Shown one piece after another: positions 8,066 to 16,691 of a stretch of 64,000 nt of DNA; position 1 is the stretch's first letter, and each line of letters opens with the position of its first letter. Made by a program: the position numbers and the translations under genes. Location: NCBI GenBank assembly GCA_902540275.1, contig CACBMB010000002.1, forward strand, positions 87,341-151,340, read 5' to 3'. The notes under the pieces are model-generated. The model made no database searches, was not told the DNA's origin, and saw only the letters and a list, made by a program, of their open reading frames with translations. This stretch comes from an uncultured Pelagibacteraceae bacterium. GTDB lineage: Bacteria; Pseudomonadota; Alphaproteobacteria; Pelagibacterales; Pelagibacteraceae.

Positions 8066-9043
8066 ATGAAAACAATATTAATATCTGGTGGAGGTGGCTA
8101 TCTTGGTACTCAACTGTCCCAATTTCTTTTAAAAAAACATAAAGTAATTATTTTTGATAAATTCTATTTTCCTTGGATTTTGAAAAATAAAAAAAAAATT
8201 AAAAATCACAATAATTTATCATTTATAAAAAAAAATATTTCTAGAGCTAAATTAAATGATTTTAAAGATGTGGATATAGTTTGTGATCTTAATGGTATAT
8301 CAAATGATCCTTCTTCTGAATTAAATCCAAAACATACTTGGAAACTTAATTTTAATGATCGTGTAAATTTTGCAAAACTATCTAAAAAAGCAAAGATTAA
8401 AAGATATATATTTAATTCAACATGCTCAGTTTATGGATTCAGTAATAAAAAAGTATTTGAGAGTGGAGCTAAGAGACCAATAAGCACTTATGCTAAAGCT
8501 AATTTGAAAGCAGAGAGTTTTATTTACAAAATGAGAGACAAAAATTTTAAAGTTAACTCCTTAAGAAACTCAACATTATTTGGATTTTCCAATTCAATGA
8601 GGCTTGATTTAGTAATCAATATTTTTGTTTTAAATATTCTAAAAAAAAAAGAAATTACAATAGATGGAGATGGAAACCAATATAGACCATTTATTTCAGT
8701 AAATGATGTTTGTAAAATATATGATTTACTTATCGAAAATGATAAACTTCCATCGTTTATATCAAATATTGTTTCCTTTAATTCTAAAATTAAAGATATT
8801 GCTTTCAAAATATGTAAAATTTTGAAATCAAGTAAAAAGAATATAATATTTAAGAAAAGTTTTTCAGATAAAAGAAATTACAATGTTGGATCAAAAAATT
8901 TTAAGAAATTTTTTGGCCGAAAACTTAAATTTTCAAAATTCGAATTTGAAATAAAAAATCTAAGTAAAAATTTAAAAAAATATAAAATTAATTTTGATAA
9001 AAATACAATAAGAATGAAATTTTATAAAGACATCCTAAATTAA
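8066..9043 (+). CDS. NAD-dependent epimerase/dehydratase (extended SDR)
   Basis: This 325-residue protein starts with the NAD-binding glycine-rich loop ISGGGGYLG (about 6-14) and has the STCSVYG segment (118-124) of nucleotide-sugar epimerases and dehydratases. The catalytic tyrosine is in STYAKANLKAE (about 140-150). In most relatives the sequence reads Y-G-x-S-K, but here the lysine position is Asn146, an unusual change that may alter or abolish activity. It is expected to act on a nucleotide-linked sugar in the cytoplasm. It is followed after 1 bp by a large membrane protein and then by a cupin and a C-methyltransferase, typical partners in deoxysugar synthesis. Confidence 0.85.
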   Translation: MKTILISGGGGYLGTQLSQFLLKKHKVIIFDKFYFPWILKNKKKIKNHNNLSFIKKNISRAKLNDFKDVDIVCDLNGISNDPSSELNPKHTWKLNFNDRVNFAKLSKKAKIKRYIFNSTCSVYGFSNKKVFESGAKRPISTYAKANLKAESFIYKMRDKNFKVNSLRNSTLFGFSNSMRLDLVINIFVLNILKKKEITIDGDGNQYRPFISVNDVCKIYDLLIENDKLPSFISNIVSFNSKIKDIAFKICKILKSSKKNIIFKKSFSDKRNYNVGSKNFKKFFGRKLKFSKFEFEIKNLSKNLKKYKINFDKNTIRMKFYKDILN

Positions 9044-9044
9044 C

Positions 9045-10784
9045 ATGTATGAAAATACTTTCAATCTTGGATTTTTAACAAATTTTCTTTTTGGTTTCAT
9101 ATTTATTTTTGTAAGTATTTTATTTTCAATCAAAATTTCTAAAAATGTTGCTATCAAAAAAATATTTTTTTTTGAGGAATTTCAGCCATTAATAATTTTT
9201 TTTTTAATATTCTCTTTGTATACATTAATTTTTAATTTAACTACTTTAATTAATTATTCATTAATTTCTGAATTGTTTTTTTTAATATTTTTTTTAAAAA
9301 TTATTTTTATATTTAAAAACTTAAGTGAGATTAAAAATATATTTAAATTTAATATAGATTTAGATGAAAAAATTATTTTTATAATTTTTTTTATTTTATT
9401 TTTGATATCTATTTTGCCATTATCTGATGCTGATAGTATATCTATCTATCAATACTTACCTACTGTAATTTTTAATAAAGGTTTAATAGATTTTAATTTA
9501 CAACAAAATATTGAATTCACTTTATTATCAAATACTGAAATTATTCTTTTAATTTCATCAATTTTAAAATCGGATAACTTTGGTTCTCAACTAAATTTAT
9601 TAACTTTATTTTTTTTCTTGATTTTAAGCTTAAAGAATCATAAAAATTTTTTTCTTATAGTTCTCTCATCTCCTCTAATTATTTATTTGATATCCACTCA
9701 AAAGTTACAATTATTTTTTGGAATATTATTTCTCTTACTATTTATTATAGTGAATAAAAATTTATTTTTCCAAAAAAAAAATTATCTAATATTTTTATTA
9801 TTAATATTTTTTTATTCCTCTGGAAAACTTTCTTATATTTTGCTTACTATTCCTTTATTTATTTATTTTTTTTATAACCATATAAAAAATTGGAAGATCA
9901 TAATTTTATATTCATTCTGTTCTTTTGTTATAATTTATGTTCCATTATTAATTTTAAAACAAATCTATTTTGGAAATATTTTAGCACCTTTTTTTGATAA
10001 TATTTTAGGACAGAATTTAGACATTTATAAAGCTTTCACATATTCAATTCGAAGTTCAGAAGGTTGGTTAGATAATCCAAGAGACTTTTCACTTTATATA
10101 AGACCTTTTATCTCCTTTGATATATCAATATTATCAAGCTCCTTGGGTTTGGTTTTTTTGTTAATGCTTATTAATTTAAAATTACAAAAAGAGACAAAAT
10201 TTATTCCAATTATTTTGATAATATTAATTCTTTTAACTGGTCAAATATTGCCGCGATATTACTTTGAGGCATTTCTTTTATTAGCTTTTTTTTACAAACC
10301 ACAAAAATCTGTAATTAAATTATTTATCTATTCGCAAGTTTTAGTTATTTTTTTGATATCAATAATATATGTTTATTTTGGATATATTAAGTTTGATGCT
10401 ATCAAAAATAAATCGAAATATATGAATCAATTTTCTTATTCTTTCTACAATGCGCAACAACATAAAAAAGATAATTTAGATGCAAATACTTTAGATTTTA
10501 GTTTGGATAGACATTCAATTTTTTTTAATAAAAATTTGTATTCTTTGAGATATTTAGATATTTTAAATAAATATAATAATCAAAATTTTCAAAATTTAAC
10601 TAAATTTATCGTAAATAATTCTATTAAATATTTGATTATTAATTCTTATGAAGAGATTCCAAACTGCTTAATTACAGAAGAAATTAAAGAAACTTATAGA
10701 AAAAAAGCAGTGAGAAACTTTTTACTAAAACCCAAAAAAAATCAGTACAAAATTATCGAAATTAAGGATAATAAGTGTAATTAA
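9045..10784 (+). CDS. Polytopic membrane protein of the surface-glycan island
   Basis: This 579-residue protein has about eleven to thirteen hydrophobic segments from residue 10 to about 440 and a soluble C-terminal tail of roughly 130 residues. The first large loop contains LPLSDADSISIYQYLPT, again an acidic pair near a membrane exit, similar in layout to the 544-residue protein at 4976-6610 though not obviously the same family. It is translated one base after the SDR stop, so coupling is likely. A role as glycan polymerase, flippase or GT-C transferase is inferred from topology and neighbours. The coding sequence is extremely A/T-rich (mostly Phe, Ile, Leu, Asn, Lys codons). Confidence 0.6.
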   Translation: MYENTFNLGFLTNFLFGFIFIFVSILFSIKISKNVAIKKIFFFEEFQPLIIFFLIFSLYTLIFNLTTLINYSLISELFFLIFFLKIIFIFKNLSEIKNIFKFNIDLDEKIIFIIFFILFLISILPLSDADSISIYQYLPTVIFNKGLIDFNLQQNIEFTLLSNTEIILLISSILKSDNFGSQLNLLTLFFFLILSLKNHKNFFLIVLSSPLIIYLISTQKLQLFFGILFLLLFIIVNKNLFFQKKNYLIFLLLIFFYSSGKLSYILLTIPLFIYFFYNHIKNWKIIILYSFCSFVIIYVPLLILKQIYFGNILAPFFDNILGQNLDIYKAFTYSIRSSEGWLDNPRDFSLYIRPFISFDISILSSSLGLVFLLMLINLKLQKETKFIPIILIILILLTGQILPRYYFEAFLLLAFFYKPQKSVIKLFIYSQVLVIFLISIIYVYFGYIKFDAIKNKSKYMNQFSYSFYNAQQHKKDNLDANTLDFSLDRHSIFFNKNLYSLRYLDILNKYNNQNFQNLTKFIVNNSIKYLIINSYEEIPNCLITEEIKETYRKKAVRNFLLKPKKNQYKIIEIKDNKCN

Positions 10785-10794
10785 TAATTTTGAA

Positions 10795-10800
10795 AAGGAG
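10795..10800 (+). promoter_or_regulatory. Strong ribosome-binding site of the cupin gene
   Basis: AAGGAG lies 10 bases before the ATG at 10811. It is a near-perfect Shine-Dalgarno sequence, unlike most genes of this island, which lack one, and suggests the cupin protein is made at a higher level than its membrane neighbour. Confidence 0.65.
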
Positions 10801-10810
10801 ATATTAAAAA

Positions 10811-11230
10811 ATGTGCGATTATAAAAAAGAATATTTAAATGCTGATCTGGTAGATCTAAAAGATAAATTTGGTGATAATAGAGGTTTTATACAACCACTC
10901 TGTGACTTAAACATGAAAAGTGCCTCTCTGATTTATACAAAACCTAATCAATGGAGAGCTAATCACTATCACAAAAAAGATTGGCATTTTATTTATGTTA
11001 TCAAAGGTGAATTTGAATATTATTTTAAAAAAACTAATGTTGATGAAAAAATAAATAAAAAGATAGTAACAGAAGGTCAATTACTTTTTACTGGACCGAT
11101 GATAGATCATGCGATGCTTTATACTAAAGAAACTGAAATTCTTGTTGTGAGTAAAAATCCAAGAGATCAAAAGACTTATGAAGAAGACACAGTTAGAATA
11201 GATTTTATGGATGATTCTAAAAGGTTTTAA
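10811..11230 (+). CDS. Cupin-domain protein, dTDP-sugar epimerase/isomerase-like
   Basis: This 139-residue protein is a single cupin barrel. The first cupin motif contains His52, His54 and His59 (in RANHYHKKDWHF), followed by VIKGEFEYYF, and the second strand set includes GQLLFTGPMIDHAM. The opening DLKDKFGDNRGFIQPL resembles dTDP-4-dehydrorhamnose 3,5-epimerase and related sugar-isomerising cupins. It probably acts on a nucleotide sugar together with the SDR upstream and the C-methyltransferase downstream, whose start is 2 bases after this stop. The exact reaction cannot be assigned. A strong AAGGAG site precedes the start. Confidence 0.8.
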   Translation: MCDYKKEYLNADLVDLKDKFGDNRGFIQPLCDLNMKSASLIYTKPNQWRANHYHKKDWHFIYVIKGEFEYYFKKTNVDEKINKKIVTEGQLLFTGPMIDHAMLYTKETEILVVSKNPRDQKTYEEDTVRIDFMDDSKRF

Positions 11231-11232
11231 TT

Positions 11233-12477
11233 TTGAGAAAGAATTATGTAGTCAAAAAAAAATGTGTTCTTTGTCAAAGTAATAAACTCAAAAAAGTCTT
11301 AGATTTTAAAAAAACACCCCTTGCTAATTCCTATGTAAAATCACCAAGATCTAAAGAAAATTTTTATCCATTGATTTGTCTACTTTGTTCTAATTGTAAA
11401 CATCTTCAATTACAACATCTCATAAAACCAGAAGTCATGTTTGAAGATTACATGTATGTAAGTGGTACGTCACCTGTATTAGTTCAACATTTCAAAAATT
11501 ATTTTAAAAAGATAAAAAAAACTTTTAAACTTGATAAATCAAAAGATAAAATTTTAGATATAGCATGTAATGATGGAACATTTTTAAATTTTTTTGTTAA
11601 AGATAAATTTAAAAATGTTGTTGGAATAGAACCAGCAAAAAATTTAAGGTACTTAAATGAATTAAAAAAAATTGATATCAATACTACTTTTTTTAATCAT
11701 AAAAATAGTTTTTTTTTCAAAAAAAAATATAAAGAATTCAAAATCATTACTGCTAATAATGTTTTTGCCCATGTTCCAAATTTAAAGGATTTTGCTTTAG
11801 GTGTTAAAAATATTTTGTCAAATGATGGGGTTTTTATATTTGAAGTTTCGTACTTAAAAGATGTAATTAAAAAACTCACATTTGATACAATTTACCATGA
11901 ACATATGTCTTATCACGCACTAAAACCTCTTATAAATTTTTTTAGATCAATCGATTTAGAGGTAATAGATTTTGATCTTATCGAAGCCCAAGGTGGATCC
12001 ATTAGAGTATACGTTGGACATCAAGGAATGAAAGTAAAGAAAAATAAAATAAATAAACAAATAAATATTGAGAAAAAATTTGGATTGTTTTCCAATCAAA
12101 CATTTTTCAATTATTTTAAAAGAATAAATATTCAAAAAAATAAAATACAAAAAATAATTAGCAAAAATATTACAAAAGATAAAATTTTTATTGGATATGG
12201 GGCACCTGCGAAAGTTACAACTTTTTGTCATGTTTTTGAAATTGGCCGAGATAAAATTAAATATATTGTAGATGACAATGATTTAAAACAAGGAAAATTT
12301 ACTCCTGGTAAAAATATAAAGATTATCAAATTTAAAGAACTTAAAGATATAAATTTTGACTTTATAATAATCTTAGCTTGGAACTTCTCAGAAGCAATAA
12401 TAAAAAAATTAAAAAAAAATATTAAAAATAGAAAATATAAAATTATTGTTCCATTTCCAATTCTAAAAATAATTTAA
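11233..12477 (+). CDS. Zinc-binding C-methyltransferase for nucleotide sugars (TylCIII-like)
   Basis: This 414-residue protein has three parts seen in sugar C-methyltransferases. An N-terminal zinc knuckle has Cys11, Cys14, Cys52 and Cys55, a SAM domain has motif I ILDIACNDGTF (about 107-117), and a C-terminal domain has IGYGAPAKVTTF and VDDNDLKQGKFTPG. The family adds a methyl group to carbon 3 of NDP-4-keto-6-deoxyhexoses. The start is a TTG at 11233, two bases after the cupin stop. No in-frame ATG precedes the zinc site, so TTG is likely real. The 3' end overlaps the convergent GT2 gene by 4 bp. The context with SDR and cupin supports branched deoxysugar synthesis. Confidence 0.85.
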   Translation: MRKNYVVKKKCVLCQSNKLKKVLDFKKTPLANSYVKSPRSKENFYPLICLLCSNCKHLQLQHLIKPEVMFEDYMYVSGTSPVLVQHFKNYFKKIKKTFKLDKSKDKILDIACNDGTFLNFFVKDKFKNVVGIEPAKNLRYLNELKKIDINTTFFNHKNSFFFKKKYKEFKIITANNVFAHVPNLKDFALGVKNILSNDGVFIFEVSYLKDVIKKLTFDTIYHEHMSYHALKPLINFFRSIDLEVIDFDLIEAQGGSIRVYVGHQGMKVKKNKINKQINIEKKFGLFSNQTFFNYFKRINIQKNKIQKIISKNITKDKIFIGYGAPAKVTTFCHVFEIGRDKIKYIVDDNDLKQGKFTPGKNIKIIKFKELKDINFDFIIILAWNFSEAIIKKLKKNIKNRKYKIIVPFPILKII

Positions 12478-13175
12478 TTAAAACGATCAAGAATTATTCT
12501 TTTAAAAGCGTGTATTCCAACATCCCACGTACATTTTTTTCCGTCCTCATATGTTCTTGATTTGTAATACACTGAACATTGTCCAATATTTTTAGTTTTT
12601 TTTATTGCCTGACATATAATACTAAAATCATATTCAAATTGATCAGCTCTTCCATCAATATTTTTCCATAGATCTGATGTAAATAATCGATAGCAACATG
12701 CGCAATCTTTAATTGAAGTTCTATAAAGAATATTCATCAAAAGTGTAAGTGTATTTACTGCAAGTTCCCTAAAAAAAAAATAAGGATGTTTAATTGTTGT
12801 TTTCATAATTCTATGTCCAATAACGAAATCTTTTTTTTCATCTTCAGCGATTTTTAATAATTTATTTATATCTTCAGGGTCATACTCAAGGTCAGCATCT
12901 TGAATTATAACATAATCACCTGTTACAAATTCTTTTGCAATTTTTTGTGAATCTCCTTTACCCTTGTTTTCTTTTTTGTAATAAGTTTTAATAAACTTAA
13001 AGTCACTCTCATATTTTTCAATAATTTTAGCTGATCCATCTGTAGAATTATCATCAATTATAATTATTTCTTTCTCAATATTATTATAAAGATTTAAATC
13101 TACTAATTTCTTTATAATTATTTCTAGTGTGTTAATTTCATTATAAACAGGAACAATAATAGATAACTTTTTCAT
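12474..13175 (-). CDS. GT2 glycosyltransferase, polyprenyl-phosphate sugar synthase-like (second copy)
   Basis: This 233-residue protein begins MKKLSIIVPVYNEI and has IIIIDDNSTDGS (37-48) and IIQDADLEYDPED (90-102), so it belongs to the same DPM1-like GT2 type as the gene at 7296-7985. Both share the DADLEYDP block and a similar C-terminal [CI]TWxxG segment. It would load a second sugar onto a lipid carrier. It stands alone on the minus strand between two plus-strand genes, overlapping the methyltransferase by 4 bp at its end. Its start codon is only two bases from the start of the divergent gene at 13178. No membrane anchor is visible. Confidence 0.88.
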   Translation of the reverse strand: MKKLSIIVPVYNEINTLEIIIKKLVDLNLYNNIEKEIIIIDDNSTDGSAKIIEKYESDFKFIKTYYKKENKGKGDSQKIAKEFVTGDYVIIQDADLEYDPEDINKLLKIAEDEKKDFVIGHRIMKTTIKHPYFFFRELAVNTLTLLMNILYRTSIKDCACCYRLFTSDLWKNIDGRADQFEYDFSIICQAIKKTKNIGQCSVYYKSRTYEDGKKCTWDVGIHAFKRIILDRFN

Positions 13176-13177
13176 AA

Positions 13178-14035
13178 ATGAATTATCATCTTATAATAGG
13201 TTACGGGAAATGGTCAAAAAAAAACTTAAAGTACCTCAAAAATAAAAAAATTTTTGATAAGATAATTATAAAAAATAGAAAAAAATACTTCTTTTTTGAT
13301 AAAAAAAAACCAATTCAAAATTTATTTAAAAACGAAATTTTAAAGAAAATTAAATCTGTTCATATTTGTACCCCTATTAATAATCACTTTAATCATTTAA
13401 AAAAATATAGTCATTTTGAAAAAACTATTGTTGAGAAACCTTTTTTAAAAAAAATAAGTGAATTAAATAAAATAAAAAAGATTTATAAAAATAGATTTTT
13501 TTGGGTAAATTATATTGATACATTTAGCCCATTAATAGATAAGATTAAAAAATCGTTAAAGAAAAGAAATATTAATCAAATAAATCTTAATTATTCAAAA
13601 ATAAATAAATATTATAAATATAAGAATGAATTTGCACTTGAATGGTTGGATCATCCTCTTTCATTAATATTATTCTTTTTCAAAAAATTTCCTAAAATGA
13701 ATATTGAAAAATGTATAATCCGAAAAAAAAGCAATTCTTATAATCAACAAATTATAATTAACTATTCTTTTAGAGAATATAAAGTAAATATCAATTTAAA
13801 TTGCTCCTCAAAAGTTCAAAGAAATTTTCAGATAATAAGAGAAAAAAATATTGAAACTTTTCATTTTTATAAGAACTCAATTTTTTTAAATAAAAAGAAA
13901 ACTTTTAAATCTAAAAAAAATAGTTTTGATATTTTTTATAACTTACTTCAAAAAAAAAGGAGAAATGCTGCTCAAAATTTTGATTTTCATAAAAAAATAA
14001 TTCAAGAAAGAAATAGGATTCTAAGTAGATTATAA
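13178..14035 (+). CDS. Gfo/Idh/MocA-family oxidoreductase
   Basis: This 285-residue protein has an N-terminal dinucleotide-binding start (LIIGYGKWSKKNL, 5-17), the HICTPINNHF segment (about 62-71) and the family's IVEKPF motif (about 84-89). These mark a Gfo/Idh/MocA NAD(P)-dependent sugar oxidoreductase, here probably acting on a nucleotide sugar of the glycan island. It is somewhat shorter than the usual 330-370 residues and very lysine-rich, as expected at this base composition. The glycine loop has GYGKWS in place of G-x-G-x-x-G, so cofactor binding may be altered. The start is 2 bp from the divergent GT2 start. Confidence 0.75.
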   Translation: MNYHLIIGYGKWSKKNLKYLKNKKIFDKIIIKNRKKYFFFDKKKPIQNLFKNEILKKIKSVHICTPINNHFNHLKKYSHFEKTIVEKPFLKKISELNKIKKIYKNRFFWVNYIDTFSPLIDKIKKSLKKRNINQINLNYSKINKYYKYKNEFALEWLDHPLSLILFFFKKFPKMNIEKCIIRKKSNSYNQQIIINYSFREYKVNINLNCSSKVQRNFQIIREKNIETFHFYKNSIFLNKKKTFKSKKNSFDIFYNLLQKKRRNAAQNFDFHKKIIQERNRILSRL

Positions 14036-14053
14036 TATAATCTAACAATTCAC

Positions 14054-14452
14054 TTATTTTAAAGCCTTAAACAAATATCTTTTGTCTAGTTTGCAATCTT
14101 TATAACCTCTTTTAACAATATCTAAATAACGTTCTGTTGGATATTTAAATAAAGTTTTTCTTACCATTGTATACGTCATTACTTTTTTTCCATAATAATA
14201 GAAATAATATTTTGTATATAAAGTTGGATAATCTTCATAAATATCTAGTTTTTTTTCATCACTTTTTGATATTTCAAATAATCCACCTGGAACAATAGAA
14301 TTTTTTTTTCTTTCTATATCAGCCGCTCTATATTTGCTTCTAAAAGTTAATCTAAAATCTTTTAAGTTTATTTTTTTAATAAAGATACTGTCTTTACATC
14401 TACGCTTCATCTGAAAATGGTTTAGATTACTACCGTAAGCAAAGTAAAGCAT
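14054..14452 (-). CDS. Gamma-glutamylcyclotransferase-like (GGCT/AIG2) protein
   Basis: This 132-residue protein opens with FAYGSNL (4-10), the substrate-binding loop of the gamma-glutamylcyclotransferase fold, and keeps a conserved acidic residue in LDIYEDYP (Glu73), the position of the catalytic glutamate. Members cleave gamma-glutamyl amides to 5-oxoproline, though many bacterial ones have unknown substrates. It begins immediately after the stop codon of the MoCF-domain gene with no gap, so the two are translated from one message. There is no signal peptide. Confidence 0.85.
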   Translation of the reverse strand: MLYFAYGSNLNHFQMKRRCKDSIFIKKINLKDFRLTFRSKYRAADIERKKNSIVPGGLFEISKSDEKKLDIYEDYPTLYTKYYFYYYGKKVMTYTMVRKTLFKYPTERYLDIVKRGYKDCKLDKRYLFKALK

Positions 14453-15202
14453 TTATCTATCTACAACTTCTATTTTTTTTTCATTAACAAATTCTAGAAT
14501 TTGAGAATTGCAATCATCAATACTAGATTGATTTTCAGAACGCAAAACTATTGAAACTCCAAGCTTGCCAGCATGAAAGAAAGGGTAACTTCCAATTTCA
14601 ACATCTTTATTTTTGTCTTGTACTTTTTTTAAAGAATTAGCAATTTCACTTTCAACTGTTCTTAAGCTAATTGTATTACTTAAAACAGGCTGTCCACCAA
14701 TTATTCTATTCTTTAACCCCCCTAACATCGATTTTAAAATTGAAGGAACACCTGGTAAACAAAAAACATTTTCAATACTAAAACCTGGTGCTCCACTTGT
14801 TGGATTCAAAATTAGTTGAGCATCCTTAGGCATCCATACCATTTTTTGTCTTCCCTCATTAAACTCTCCTGGTTTGTAATATGATTCTAGTATCTTAAAT
14901 GCTTCTTTATGAATCTCATATTTTTTATCAAAAGCTTTTGCAACTGATTGTGCTGTAATGTCATCATGGGTAGGTCCGATTCCACCTGTGGTAAAAACAT
15001 AGTCATACTTTTTTCTTAATAGATTTAAACTATCAATAATTATTTTTTCATCATCAGGAACCACTCTTACTTCAACTAGTTTGACACCAATAGAGTTTAA
15101 CCAATTAGCTAAAGTGCCGGTATTTGTATCTTGGGTTCTACCTGAGAGAATTTCATTTCCAATAATTAATATAGCGGCATTTACTTTTGTGTTCTTTGTC
15201 AT
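14453..15202 (-). CDS. Molybdopterin-binding (MoCF) domain protein, CinA-like N-terminal type
   Basis: This 249-residue protein has the MoCF_biosynth fold: LIIGNEILSG (12-21), and FTTGGIGPTHDD (70-81) with the conserved Thr/Gly/Asp cluster, then PGVPSIL further on. It lacks the C-terminal amidohydrolase domain of full CinA proteins, as in many alphaproteobacterial homologues annotated as competence/damage-inducible or FAD-related. The actual reaction is uncertain. It is divergent from sfsA, with only about 21 bases between the two start codons, and continues directly into the GGCT-like gene. Confidence 0.85.
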   Translation of the reverse strand: MTKNTKVNAAILIIGNEILSGRTQDTNTGTLANWLNSIGVKLVEVRVVPDDEKIIIDSLNLLRKKYDYVFTTGGIGPTHDDITAQSVAKAFDKKYEIHKEAFKILESYYKPGEFNEGRQKMVWMPKDAQLILNPTSGAPGFSIENVFCLPGVPSILKSMLGGLKNRIIGGQPVLSNTISLRTVESEIANSLKKVQDKNKDVEIGSYPFFHAGKLGVSIVLRSENQSSIDDCNSQILEFVNEKKIEVVDR

Positions 15203-15223
15203 TTTTATATGTATAATTTGAAT

Positions 15224-15922
15224 ATGGAATTTACCAAGTCTTTAATAAAAGGCAAATTAATCAAAAGATATAAACGTTTTTTTGCTGATGTTAAAATAAA
15301 TAAAGAAATTGTCACAGCTCATTGTCCAAACACTGGTTCAATGAAAGGTCTTTTAGATAAAGATAATGATGTTTATCTTCTTAAAAATGACGATCCTAAA
15401 AGAAAATTAAAGTATGGATTAGAGATAATTAAAGCTCGAAAAAACCTTGTTGGTGTAAATACTCACATGGCTAATAAGATTGTTAATCATGGTTTAAAAA
15501 ATAATCTAATTCATGAGTTAAAAGACAATGAGAAAATTAAAGCTGAAGTTTTTTTCAATAAAGAAACAAGATTTGACTTCTTGTTAGAAAAAAAGAGACA
15601 AAAAAGCTTTGTAGAAGTAAAAAATGTAACACTTTTTAGGGATAAAAAAACTGCTGAATTTCCAGATGCAATTACCTCTCGAGGTTCAAAACATTTACTT
15701 ACCCTTATTGATGCCATAAAAAAAGGATATAGAACCTACTTAATATTTTTAGTTCAAATACAAAATATGAAGTACTTTAAAATAGCTAAAGATATTGATA
15801 ATGAATATTATGAAAATTATCTTAAGGCAAAAAAAGCAGGTGTAAATTTTTTAGCTTACAGATGTAAAATAAGTTCAAAAGAAATATTTATTGATAAAAA
15901 AATTAAAATTATAAATGAGTAA
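15224..15922 (+). CDS. sfsA: SfsA family protein (sugar fermentation stimulation/nuclease family)
   Basis: This 232-residue protein begins MEFTKSLIKGKLIKRYKRF and has TAHCPNTGSMKGLL (about 31-44), the SfsA hallmark, and a nuclease-like TRFDFLL...FVEVKNVTL segment (near 115-140) with the D-ExK pattern. A start at 15209 would add five residues, but the family consistently begins at MEF, so 15224 is preferred. SfsA has been linked to sugar regulation and nucleic-acid cleavage, and its cellular role is unsettled. It overlaps map by 8 bp. Confidence 0.93.
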   Translation: MEFTKSLIKGKLIKRYKRFFADVKINKEIVTAHCPNTGSMKGLLDKDNDVYLLKNDDPKRKLKYGLEIIKARKNLVGVNTHMANKIVNHGLKNNLIHELKDNEKIKAEVFFNKETRFDFLLEKKRQKSFVEVKNVTLFRDKKTAEFPDAITSRGSKHLLTLIDAIKKGYRTYLIFLVQIQNMKYFKIAKDIDNEYYENYLKAKKAGVNFLAYRCKISSKEIFIDKKIKIINE

Positions 15923-16688
15923 TTATTCAGAAAAATTTGAAAAAATGAGAATCGCAGGAAAACTTGCCGCTCAGACATTAGATATGTTAACTGACAATAT
16001 TAAAGAAGGAATTTCTACCGCATATATAGATAAACTTGGATACGAATTTATTCGTGATAACGGAGGATATTCTGCTCCATTGTACTATAGGGGTTTTAAA
16101 AAATCTTTGTGTACATCTTTAAATCACGTCGTTTGTCACGGTGTACCCTCTGAAGATAGAATTTTAGAAGAAGGAGATGCAGTAAATGTAGATGTGACTG
16201 CAATTGTTAATGAACATTACGGCGATACAAGTAGAATGTTTTGTATTGGAGAGACTTCTGTAAAACTTAATAATCTTATTAACACTACTTATGAATCAAT
16301 GATGAAAGCAATCAAGATTTTAAAACCAGGTATAAAGCTTGGAGATATTGGTCATGAAATTCAATCTTATGTTGAAGAGAAAGGATTTTCTGTTGTGAAA
16401 GACTTTTGTGGTCATGGTATAAGTACAACATTCCATGAGCCACCAAATATATTACATTACGGAAATAAAAATACTGGAAAAGAAATCACTCCAGGTATGA
16501 CTTTTACAATTGAACCAATGATCAATGCCGGAAAATATGATGTTAAAATGCTTAATGATGGCTGGACTGCAGTTACAAAAGATAAATCTTTATCAGCACA
16601 ATTTGAGCATACAATAGGAATTACAGAAAATGGTTATGAAATCTTTACAGAATCTGCTAAAGGTTATTCAAAGCCTCCATACTTATAA
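15915..16688 (+). CDS. map: Methionine aminopeptidase, type I
   Basis: This enzyme removes the N-terminal methionine from new proteins. The 257-residue length is standard for type I. All five metal ligands are present: Asp93, Asp104, His167, Glu200 and Glu231, in NVDVTAIVNEHYGDTSRMF, CGHGISTTFHEPP, FTIEPM and FEHTIGIT contexts. There is no N-terminal zinc-finger extension. It overlaps sfsA by 8 bp and is followed after 3 bases by purB, so it probably heads or shares the purine message. Confidence 0.96.
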   Translation: MSNYSEKFEKMRIAGKLAAQTLDMLTDNIKEGISTAYIDKLGYEFIRDNGGYSAPLYYRGFKKSLCTSLNHVVCHGVPSEDRILEEGDAVNVDVTAIVNEHYGDTSRMFCIGETSVKLNNLINTTYESMMKAIKILKPGIKLGDIGHEIQSYVEEKGFSVVKDFCGHGISTTFHEPPNILHYGNKNTGKEITPGMTFTIEPMINAGKYDVKMLNDGWTAVTKDKSLSAQFEHTIGITENGYEIFTESAKGYSKPPYL

Positions 16689-16691
16689 TTA

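Noticed and set aside
11956..12231. Reading frame opposite the C-methyltransferase gene
   Set aside because: It is a shadow of the well-supported methyltransferase, with no motifs.
15209..15223. Upstream ATG for sfsA
   Set aside because: Relatives start at MEF, and the upstream start lies almost on the divergent gene's start.
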